Positions 1 to 4,621 of a DNA stretch of 5,323 bases are shown in pieces. The DNA is from Nitrospiraceae bacterium (GTDB lineage Bacteria > Nitrospirota > Nitrospiria > Nitrospirales > Nitrospiraceae). The stretch spans positions 1 through 5,323 of the forward strand of contig JAABQN010000152.1 of NCBI GenBank assembly GCA_011391455.1. The letters run 5' to 3'. Numbering within the stretch: position 1 is the first letter of the stretch; the number at the start of each line of letters is the position of its first letter. The notes under the pieces were generated by a model. That model was not told the origin of the DNA. It saw only the letters and a program-made list of their open reading frames with translations, and did no database searches. A program made the position numbers and the translations under genes.

Positions 1-42
1 ACCCCTTCCCATGCCCCTGTATCCCGTTTACCCCTTCCCATG
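1..42. repeat. 13-bp direct repeat at the left edge
   Basis: ACCCCTTCCCATG occurs at 1-13 and again at 30-42, a 29-bp period. It lies within the last visible codons of the oxidoreductase, just after the alanine-rich helix (AVAVAHQVLQAIEAF) that looks like the end of the folded domain. On the sense strand it reads as G-rich, A/T-poor sequence encoding a Gly-rich tail. Further copies may lie beyond the edge. Confidence 0.6.
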
Positions 43-994
43 TCCCTTCTTCAATGCGGGATGCAAAGGCTTCAATAGCCTGCAATACTTGATGTGCCAC
101 AGCCACTGCAGCCGCCCCATCCTCACCCGATACCACCGGCCTTGTACCAGTGTCGACGGCATGAAGAAACGATTCGAGCTGGAGCTTCAAGGGTTCTTCG
201 TCTCCGCCCTGCAAATGCGTCACGTCGACAGTCGGCCGCTCCCCTGCCTGGGCGCTGCGCCGGCAAATCATGCCTTGCCTGGTCTGGAAATCGATCGACA
301 GATAATTGTCTCGCTGGAAAATGCGCAGCCGGCGCATCTTATTCGTCGACACGCGGCTGGAGGTCAGGTTGGCGACTGCGCCGCTCTGGAACTGAATACG
401 GGCATGCGCAATATCGATCGAGGAGGATAACACCGCCACCCCCGAAGCGCGCACCTCTTCAACGGGACCTGGATTCAACGACAGCACGAGATCCAAATCG
501 TGAATCATCAGGTCCAGCACCACATCCACATCCGTTCCCCGCTCGCTGAAACTGCTAAGACGGTGACATTCTATGAATACAGGTTTTTTGATATGGGGAC
601 GCATTACGGCCATGACCGGATTGAACCGTTCGCTGTGGCCGACCTGTAAACGACAGTCCCGCTGCTTGGCCAGCTCTACCAACTCCTGCGCTTCACCAGG
701 CATCACGGCAATCGGCTTTTCGACCAACAGATGCTTGCCCGCCTGCAGACAAGATTTTGCGACGGCATAGTGGCCTGAGGTGGGCACCGCTACACTGACG
801 ACATCGACCTGCGCCAACAACTCATCAACCGTACGAAAGACGCGTGCCCCATGCCGATCTGCGACCAGCTGCGCACGCTCGACCGACTGATCGAACACAC
901 CGACGAGTTGCGCTCCAGGTAAGGAGGCATAGAGGCGCGCATGGTGCTGACCAAGATGTCCGACGCCAATGACGCCGGCACGGAACGGTTTCAT
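1..994 (-). CDS. Gfo/Idh/MocA-family NAD(P)-dependent sugar oxidoreductase, 3' end off window (possibly GnnA-like)
   Basis: Reading the minus strand from the ATG at 994-992 gives an open frame of 331 codons with no stop before the window edge, so the C-terminus is not seen. The N-terminus is a Rossmann nucleotide-binding fold with GVIGVGHLG (GxGxxG at residues 10-15) and an acidic residue ending strand 2 (FDQS, D35). The family signature EKP is at 92-94, followed by GHSERFNP (119-126) and the catalytic-domain segment LDLMIHDLD (160-168), whose His165 is the likely active-site histidine. The family oxidises or reduces a sugar carbon using NAD(P), usually on nucleotide sugars in envelope pathways. 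It starts 10 bp after the lpxI stop with only a weak ribosome-binding site, so translation is probably coupled. Being next to lpxA/lpxI suggests a UDP-GlcNAc 3-dehydrogenase (GnnA) role for 3-amino lipid A, as in Acidithiobacillus and Leptospira; this is inference. The family call is firm, the substrate is not. The last visible residues are glycine-rich and encoded by a direct repeat. Confidence 0.88.
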   Translation of the reverse strand, partial: MKPFRAGVIGVGHLGQHHARLYASLPGAQLVGVFDQSVERAQLVADRHGARVFRTVDELLAQVDVVSVAVPTSGHYAVAKSCLQAGKHLLVEKPIAVMPGEAQELVELAKQRDCRLQVGHSERFNPVMAVMRPHIKKPVFIECHRLSSFSERGTDVDVVLDLMIHDLDLVLSLNPGPVEEVRASGVAVLSSSIDIAHARIQFQSGAVANLTSSRVSTNKMRRLRIFQRDNYLSIDFQTRQGMICRRSAQAGERPTVDVTHLQGGDEEPLKLQLESFLHAVDTGTRPVVSGEDGAAAVAVAHQVLQAIEAFASRIEEGTWEGVNGIQGHGKG

Positions 995-1004
995 AGGATA
1001 CCCA

Positions 1005-1841
1005 TCACTCTGGCTTGATCCCGACAATGGCAATACGGGCAGACTTGGCCTTCTCCAGCACGATCTCGCGATCCAACAGGATGGTTCGTCCTGCCTCGAT
1101 TGCCAAGACGGAGGCCTTGACCGACGCCATCACCTCGATGGTCCGAGGCCCCACAGCCGGAAGATCGAACCGCATGTCCTGCTGTGGCTTCGATCGTTTG
1201 ACCACCACCGCGCCCTCCTTGGCCAAATCACCGCCGCGCTTGATGGCTCCGTCGGTGCCCTCGACCGCCTCGACGGCTACGACCACACGATCTTTGATCA
1301 CCACACATTGCCCGATATCGAGGCGCCCAATCTCACGCACCACGTCCCATCCGTAGCGGATGTCCTCCCACTCTTTCTCCGATGGGGCCCGCGCGGTCAA
1401 CGTCCCTTCTTCTGCAAGGATCCCCTCAAGCCCAAAGGTCGATTCACAGATGGCAATCCCTTCTCCCTCAAGCTCCTTTGCGAATTCGCGCAGAATATCG
1501 TCGTCCTTCCAGAGCGCCAACCGCGTCGCCATGGCCAAGGTGCGAAAATCAGGACGGATCGTCGTAAAGACATGCGTCTTCTTGATCCCGCCCAACATCA
1601 CGGCCTGGTGGACCCCGTCTTCCTTGAATGCCTTGATCAGCTTGTTCATCTGGCCGATCTTGATCCAATGGATCCGATCGACATGGCCGGCCAACTCAGG
1701 TTCTGTCTCGCCTTCATGCGCCACAGCCGACACATGATAGCCGAGCTTTCTGGCATTGTCCGCAAAGATGATCGGGAACCGGCCATTGCCGGCAATGAGC
1801 CCAATCCGCTCGCCATCGGTGACCTGAGGTCTGAATGCCAC
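1005..1841 (-). CDS. lpxI: UDP-2,3-diacylglucosamine pyrophosphatase LpxI
   Basis: LpxI (DUF1009 family) hydrolyses UDP-2,3-diacylglucosamine to 2,3-diacylglucosamine 1-phosphate (lipid X) and UMP, the fourth step of lipid A synthesis. It replaces the unrelated LpxH of enterobacteria and acts at the cytoplasmic face of the inner membrane. The N-terminal domain opens with IGLIAGNGRFP (residues 13-23). The C-terminal domain carries the family hallmark KPQQDMRFDLP (218-228) followed by G-PRTIEVM; one of Asp222/Asp226 probably corresponds to the catalytic Asp225 of Caulobacter LpxI. At 278 aa it matches the usual family length. I chose GTG at 1841-1839 because GAGGAG sits 7 nt upstream; the in-frame ATG at 1856 has no properly spaced ribosome-binding site, and the ORF could formally be extended to 1892. 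The gene begins 4 bp after the lpxA stop, which indicates translational coupling. The stop is TGA at 1007-1005. The family call is very secure, the exact start moderately so. Confidence 0.95.
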   Translation of the reverse strand: MAFRPQVTDGERIGLIAGNGRFPIIFADNARKLGYHVSAVAHEGETEPELAGHVDRIHWIKIGQMNKLIKAFKEDGVHQAVMLGGIKKTHVFTTIRPDFRTLAMATRLALWKDDDILREFAKELEGEGIAICESTFGLEGILAEEGTLTARAPSEKEWEDIRYGWDVVREIGRLDIGQCVVIKDRVVVAVEAVEGTDGAIKRGGDLAKEGAVVVKRSKPQQDMRFDLPAVGPRTIEVMASVKASVLAIEAGRTILLDREIVLEKAKSARIAIVGIKPE

Positions 1842-1845
1842 GAGC

Positions 1846-2652
1846 TTACTCCTCATCCTCTTGATCTTTACCGACCGACCGGCAGATGCCACGCTTCGTC
1901 CCCTCCAGAAACCCCAGGATCGTCATCACATCCGGTTGGTCTCCGAACTCGGCCTTGGCGAGCTTGGTCGCTTCAGCGACTCGATGCCCCGAGCGGAAAA
2001 GCATGTCGTAGGCCCGTTTCAGTACCGAGATCCGGTCGGGAGAAAACCCATGGCGGCGCAACCCTACCGAGTTCAGGCCATACATCCGCGCGCGATAGCC
2101 ACCCGCAGCCCGCATGAACGGCGGAAGATCCTGTGTGATGGCGCAACAACCGCCGACCATGGAGTACGACCCGATCCGCACATACTGATGGATACCAGTC
2201 AGACCCCCGATAATGGCATGGTCCCCGATTGTAATATGACCGGCTAAACTCGCCGCATTGGCCATGATGAGATGGCTGCCTAGACGGCAGTCATGCGCCA
2301 CATGAACATAGGCCATCAGAAAATTCTTTGACCCGAGCGATGTCACCCCTCCGCCTTGTACCGTTGCGCGGTTGACCGTGACATACTCCCGAAAAATGTT
2401 GTCATGGCCGATGATGACCTTCGTCGGCTCCCCCTGATATCCGAGGTGCTGAGGCGGTCCGCCGATCGAGGCGAAGGGATGCAACTCGTTCCGCTCGCCA
2501 ATCTCCGTCCATCCGTCGACCGTCACATGCGACAACAGTCTGGTTCCCTTCCCGATCGTGACATGCTCACCGATCAGGCAAAACGGTCCGACCTCCACAT
2601 CATCGGCAAGACTCGCCTTTGGATGAACAATCGCTGTTGAATGAATCTGCAC
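1846..2652 (-). CDS. lpxA: UDP-N-acetylglucosamine O-acyltransferase LpxA
   Basis: LpxA transfers a (3R)-hydroxyacyl chain from ACP to the 3-position of UDP-GlcNAc, the first step of lipid A synthesis, as a cytoplasmic left-handed beta-helix trimer. The hexapeptide repeats fill most of the protein, starting at IHSTAIVHPKA. Aligned by hand to E. coli LpxA (offset 5), the catalytic His125 is His120 (HVAHDC), and His122, His144, His160 and Gln161 are all kept (117, 139, 155, 156). The hydrocarbon-ruler Gly173 is Gly168 (MVGGC), which suggests a long, C14-like acyl chain. E. coli Asp74 is replaced by His69 (PPQHLGY). The C-terminal helical domain follows (LRRHGFSPDRI). The start is GTG at 2652-2650: GGAGG lies 6 nt upstream and the resulting N-terminus matches the family. 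A GTG at 2670 would add six residues unlike the family. Length 268 aa is typical. It is followed after 4 bp by lpxI. Confidence 0.96.
   Translation of the reverse strand: MQIHSTAIVHPKASLADDVEVGPFCLIGEHVTIGKGTRLLSHVTVDGWTEIGERNELHPFASIGGPPQHLGYQGEPTKVIIGHDNIFREYVTVNRATVQGGGVTSLGSKNFLMAYVHVAHDCRLGSHLIMANAASLAGHITIGDHAIIGGLTGIHQYVRIGSYSMVGGCCAITQDLPPFMRAAGGYRARMYGLNSVGLRRHGFSPDRISVLKRAYDMLFRSGHRVAEATKLAKAEFGDQPDVMTILGFLEGTKRGICRSVGKDQEDEE
1849..1854 (-). promoter_or_regulatory. Shine-Dalgarno of lpxI inside the end of lpxA
   Basis: GAGGAG on the minus strand lies 7 nt before the lpxI GTG and at the same time forms the last two Glu codons of lpxA. Ribosomes finishing lpxA would be well placed to restart on lpxI. 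This site decides the lpxI start. Confidence 0.7.
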
Positions 2653-2658
2653 TCTGAA

Positions 2659-2663
2659 CCTCC
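2659..2663 (-). promoter_or_regulatory. Shine-Dalgarno deciding the lpxA start
   Basis: GGAGG on the minus strand, 6 nt before GTG at 2652-2650. The upstream GTG at 2670 would place this site inside the coding region, so the shorter LpxA is preferred. Confidence 0.7.
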
Positions 2664-2748
2664 GGTTCACGTTAATCGTTAATCGTTATTTGTGAATCGC
2701 CAAGCGTCCTATCCCCATCCTCCACGATTCACGTATAACGGTTCACGT
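2663..2748. repeat. Imperfect inverted repeat with nested direct repeats between fabZ and lpxA
   Basis: The arm at 2677-2699 pairs with the arm at 2725-2747 at 19 of 23 positions, including a perfect 8-bp end GTGAATCG/CGATTCAC (2692-2699 and 2725-2732); the loop is 25 nt. The left arm holds a short tandem of GTTAATC units (2671-2687). The 10-mer CGGTTCACGT is also repeated directly at 2663-2672 and 2739-2748. The right arm's outer end overlaps the last codons and stop of fabZ. No U-rich tract follows it in the direction of transcription, so a terminator is unlikely. Its role is unknown. Confidence 0.65.
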
Positions 2749-3192
2749 CGCGGCTTTCTCCTCGGTCACCATCGCGGTCACTTCGGCTTCACAGACAAGA
2801 TCTTCCTCGACAAACGCTTTGCCTTGCATCTTCCAGAACGGCGCCCGTTTTTTGACAACGTCGATCTCAAACCGCAATCGATCACCGGGCACGACCGGTC
2901 TCCGAAACTTCGCCCCGTCGATACCGGTCAGATATACCAACGGACGTGCCACGTTCCCGAGCGATTTAAACGCCAGAATCGCGCCGACTTGCGACATGGC
3001 TTCGAGAATCAACACTCCCGGCATGACCGGGCGCCCAGGGAAATGCCCTTGAAAGAAGGGTTCATTGATCGTCACATTCTTGAACCCGACGATCCGCCTA
3101 TCGGGCTCCAACTCCTGTACGCGATCGACCAGGAGAAAAGGATACCGGTGTGGCAAGAGGGACTGAATTTCGGCTTGTTCCATGACGGACAT
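2743..3192 (-). CDS. fabZ: 3-hydroxyacyl-[acyl-carrier-protein] dehydratase FabZ
   Basis: FabZ is the cytoplasmic hot-dog-fold enzyme that dehydrates (3R)-hydroxyacyl-ACP to trans-2-enoyl-ACP in fatty-acid elongation. It draws on the same (3R)-hydroxyacyl-ACP pool as LpxA, which explains why the two genes are kept together. The sequence shows LLPHRYPFLLVDR near the N-terminus and then the active-site block GHFPGRPVMPGVLILEAMSQ with catalytic His50 and Glu64 (149-aa numbering). The C-terminal half is standard (GDRLRFEIDVVKKR). The start is ATG at 3192-3190, with AGGAGG 8 nt upstream. A TTG at 3198 is too close to that site, and an ATG at 3183 lies too far from it. Length is normal for the family. 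The stop is TGA at 2745-2743. The upstream gap of about 166 bp, where lpxD would normally sit, contains a long hairpin instead. Confidence 0.97.
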   Translation of the reverse strand: MSVMEQAEIQSLLPHRYPFLLVDRVQELEPDRRIVGFKNVTINEPFFQGHFPGRPVMPGVLILEAMSQVGAILAFKSLGNVARPLVYLTGIDGAKFRRPVVPGDRLRFEIDVVKKRAPFWKMQGKAFVEEDLVCEAEVTAMVTEEKAAT

Positions 3193-3200
3193 CAGCAAAG

Positions 3201-3206
3201 CCTCCT
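3201..3206 (-). promoter_or_regulatory. Shine-Dalgarno deciding the fabZ start
   Basis: AGGAGG on the minus strand, 8 nt before the ATG at 3192-3190. It is well spaced for that codon and badly spaced for the TTG at 3198 (2-3 nt) and the ATG at 3183 (17 nt). Confidence 0.7.
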
Positions 3207-3253
3207 CATAGGAAAAACTTCAAGTAATCCTTCCAAGCTCTTCACCGTCCTTT

Positions 3254-3353
3254 GCGGGGGCAGCCTGGTTTGGCCCCCTACTGCGCGCGTCGAACGAGCA
3301 CATTCTTATCGTGCGCGTTCCGCGAGCAAAGGGGCCAACCAGGCTGCCCGCGC
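3254..3353. repeat. About 100-bp GC-rich near-palindrome between skp2 and fabZ
   Basis: The outer arms share a perfect 13-bp inverted match, GGGCAGCCTGGTT at 3258-3270 with its complement at 3337-3349. They continue into GGCCCC(C)T at 3272-3279 against AGGGGCC at 3330-3336 with one or two bulges. The inner part continues as CGAACGAGCAC (3291-3301) against GTGCGCGTTCC (3311-3321), two mismatches, around a 9-nt loop (3302-3310). The whole unit therefore folds into one long cruciform-like hairpin starting about 5 bp after the skp2 stop. No U-tract follows on the sense strand. The form resembles a dispersed palindromic (REP- or MITE-like) element; whether it is repeated elsewhere in the genome cannot be seen here. 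Confidence 0.75.
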
Positions 3354-3358
3354 TTCCT

Positions 3359-3895
3359 CTATTTATTCTGCCGATCGAACTCCTTCACCACCTGATCGGT
3401 CACATCCAACGCAGGCTGATGATAGAGCACGATCTTAATCGCCGACTCGTTCCCCTTGTCGATGACCGCGGCATACCCGTTCTTTTCCCCCACAACTTGC
3501 GCGGCCACTTGCACTTTCTTCGAGTATTCCGCCACCATTTCACGTTGTTTCTGCTGAATCTCGCGATTGAAGTCAGCCAGGCGACGTTGATACGCGTCCA
3601 ACTTGGCCTGGAACTGACCTTGTTTCTCTTGCTTCGCGCTGTCGGGCAATTTCCCGTCTTGAATCGCCTGTTGCAATTCCTTCAGTTCTTGATCGTCGGC
3701 ATTGATGATCTTTTGCCTGGTCACGGAGTAAGCCTTAAGCTCTTCCAATGCCCGCTTGCCGGACTTCGACTGCTCAATCACCAATTGTTGATTCATCACC
3801 GCAACCTTGACGGTTTCATCCGCCAGCGCCGGCGACAGCATCGCCAGCCACAGCCCGATAGCACTGAGCGCGCACGCGACTTTCGTTCGTTCCAT
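3359..3895 (-). CDS. skp: Periplasmic Skp/OmpH-family chaperone (second copy)
   Basis: Skp (OmpH) is a periplasmic holdase that carries unfolded outer-membrane proteins toward the Bam complex as a trimer with coiled-coil tentacles. Residues 1-25 form a Sec signal peptide (positive n-region MERTK, hydrophobic core, cleavage after ALA before DETVKVAV). The start of the mature protein (VKVAVMNQQLVIEQSKSGK) is the small beta domain. Residues about 45-140 are a highly charged Gln/Lys/Glu-rich coiled coil, and the end (YAAVIDKGNESAIKIV, LDVTDQVVKEFDRQ) completes the body domain. At 178 aa it is the usual size. The start ATG at 3895-3893 has GGAGG 5 nt upstream, within AGGAGGAG. The stop is TAG. It is a paralogue of the preceding gene: both share NRE(I/V)QxKQ in the coiled coil and D(V/I)TxQV(V/I)xEF near the end. 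Confidence 0.92.
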   Translation of the reverse strand: MERTKVACALSAIGLWLAMLSPALADETVKVAVMNQQLVIEQSKSGKRALEELKAYSVTRQKIINADDQELKELQQAIQDGKLPDSAKQEKQGQFQAKLDAYQRRLADFNREIQQKQREMVAEYSKKVQVAAQVVGEKNGYAAVIDKGNESAIKIVLYHQPALDVTDQVVKEFDRQNK

Positions 3896-3934
3896 CGACT
3901 CCTCCTCTGCTCCTCATGAATATTTCGTTTAATC

Positions 3935-4015
3935 GGTTTGTTTGGTTTGTCTTGTTTATTTGGTTCATCTGATCAGTTTCGTTCAACCAAACAAACTAAA
4001 CAAACCAAACGAACC
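3935..4015. repeat. Long imperfect inverted repeat of GTTTG/CAAAC units between the two skp genes
   Basis: The 31-nt arm at 3935-3965 matches the reverse complement of the arm at 3985-4015 at 27 of 31 positions. Both arms are low-complexity, built from GGTTTGTTT-like units on one side and AAACAAACC-like units on the other. The 19-nt loop (3966-3984) contains the perfect 8-bp palindrome CTGATCAG (3969-3976). On the transcript the hairpin starts about 12 nt after the first skp stop and ends about 30 nt before the next Shine-Dalgarno. No U-run follows it, so it does not look like a standard terminator. Its base composition is far more AT-rich than the genes on either side. Confidence 0.8.
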
Positions 4016-4027
4016 AGACAGACCGGA

Positions 4028-4582
4028 TTATGGGTACTCCCGATTAAACTCTTCGATGACCTGACCCGTAATATCGAGTCCGTCATCGTTATATAACGTG
4101 GGGCCGCCTTTCCCCTTATCCATGACGATCTGCAATCCGAGGCGCTTCGATATTTTCCCCACGACGAGTCCCACCTTCTCACGGAACCCTTCAAGCACGT
4201 CCTTTTGCTTTTCCTGAACCTCCCGGTTCAATTCGCCCGCCTTCTGCTGGTACTCCGCCACCCGACGCCGAAACTGCTCTTCGCGCTCCTTTTTCGCAGT
4301 CGGGCTCAACACGCTGGCTTGCCTCCCGAAATCTTCTTCCATGCGACGAAGTTCTTTCTCATCCATTTCGATCAGTACCTGGCGATTCTTCGAGAATGCG
4401 CCCAAGGACTCCTTGGCCTTCTTACCGGCGTTCGTCTCGCTGAGGACACGGGACGGATCGACGACCCCTATTTTCCCTTCGACTTTGGCCCCGCCGGCGG
4501 CACAGCCGGAGACAATGAAGATCGCCATCAACAGGCTTCCTGTGCAGAACACCTTCCCTAAGACACCGCCAATCTGGATCAC
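4028..4582 (-). CDS. skp: Skp/OmpH-family chaperone with lipoprotein signal (first copy)
   Basis: This is the first of two adjacent Skp/OmpH-like genes after bamA. The body has family features: GKIGVVDPSRVLSET as the first strand and helix, a long charged coiled coil (about residues 50-135, many Lys/Glu/Arg/Gln), and IVMDKGKGGPTLYND plus LDITGQVIEEFNRE at the end. Unlike ordinary Skp, the hydrophobic N-terminus ends in FIVSGC, a lipobox, with Cys27 as the predicted lipidated residue followed by Ala-Ala-Gly. By the usual +2 rule this favours the outer membrane, where it could act beside BamA. I chose GTG at 4582-4580 because GGGAGG lies 7 nt upstream. An ATG at 4597 would add five residues and has only a poorly spaced AGGA; the lipobox is kept either way. 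Length is 184 aa. The gene begins about 39 bp after bamA. The family is secure; lipidation is inference. Confidence 0.9.
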   Translation of the reverse strand: MIQIGGVLGKVFCTGSLLMAIFIVSGCAAGGAKVEGKIGVVDPSRVLSETNAGKKAKESLGAFSKNRQVLIEMDEKELRRMEEDFGRQASVLSPTAKKEREEQFRRRVAEYQQKAGELNREVQEKQKDVLEGFREKVGLVVGKISKRLGLQIVMDKGKGGPTLYNDDGLDITGQVIEEFNREYP

Positions 4583-4589
4583 ACCGCTA

Positions 4590-4595
4590 CCTCCC
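4590..4595 (-). promoter_or_regulatory. Shine-Dalgarno deciding the first skp start
   Basis: GGGAGG on the minus strand, 7 nt before the GTG at 4582-4580. It overlaps the alternative ATG at 4597, which would itself have only AGGA directly adjacent. Confidence 0.6.
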
Positions 4596-4621
4596 ATTCC
4601 TGGCCTAAAAAACTACTCCGT

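Noticed and set aside
1842..1892. Upstream extension of lpxI to 1856 or 1892
   Set aside because: Would overlap lpxA by up to 47 bp and lacks a well-spaced ribosome-binding site; the GTG at 1841 has one.
969..2117. 382-codon open frame on the plus strand across lpxI and lpxA
   Set aside because: It is antisense to two well-recognised genes, has no family features and a composition (many Arg, His, Pro) typical of a GC-rich shadow frame.
2671..2748. CRISPR-like or tandem array
   Set aside because: Only two to three short GTTAATC units and no regular spacers.
3254..3353. Intrinsic terminator after skp2
   Set aside because: The stem is strong but the sense strand continues with AAAGGACGG, not a U-run, and genes of the same pathway follow.
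2692..3438. Plus-strand open frame of 248 codons over fabZ
   Set aside because: Antisense to fabZ with its intact catalytic motif; no recognisable domain and no ribosome-binding site that stands out.
3311..3919. Plus-strand open frame of 202 codons over the second skp
   Set aside because: Its Leu/His-rich product is what an antisense reading of a Lys/Glu/Gln coiled coil gives.
3930..4000. Internal promoter in the AT-rich gap between the skp genes (a TTGAAC with a CAAATA-like box downstream)
   Set aside because: The match to a -10 box is poor, spacing is 18-19 nt, and the AT-richness is explained by the simple-repeat hairpin.
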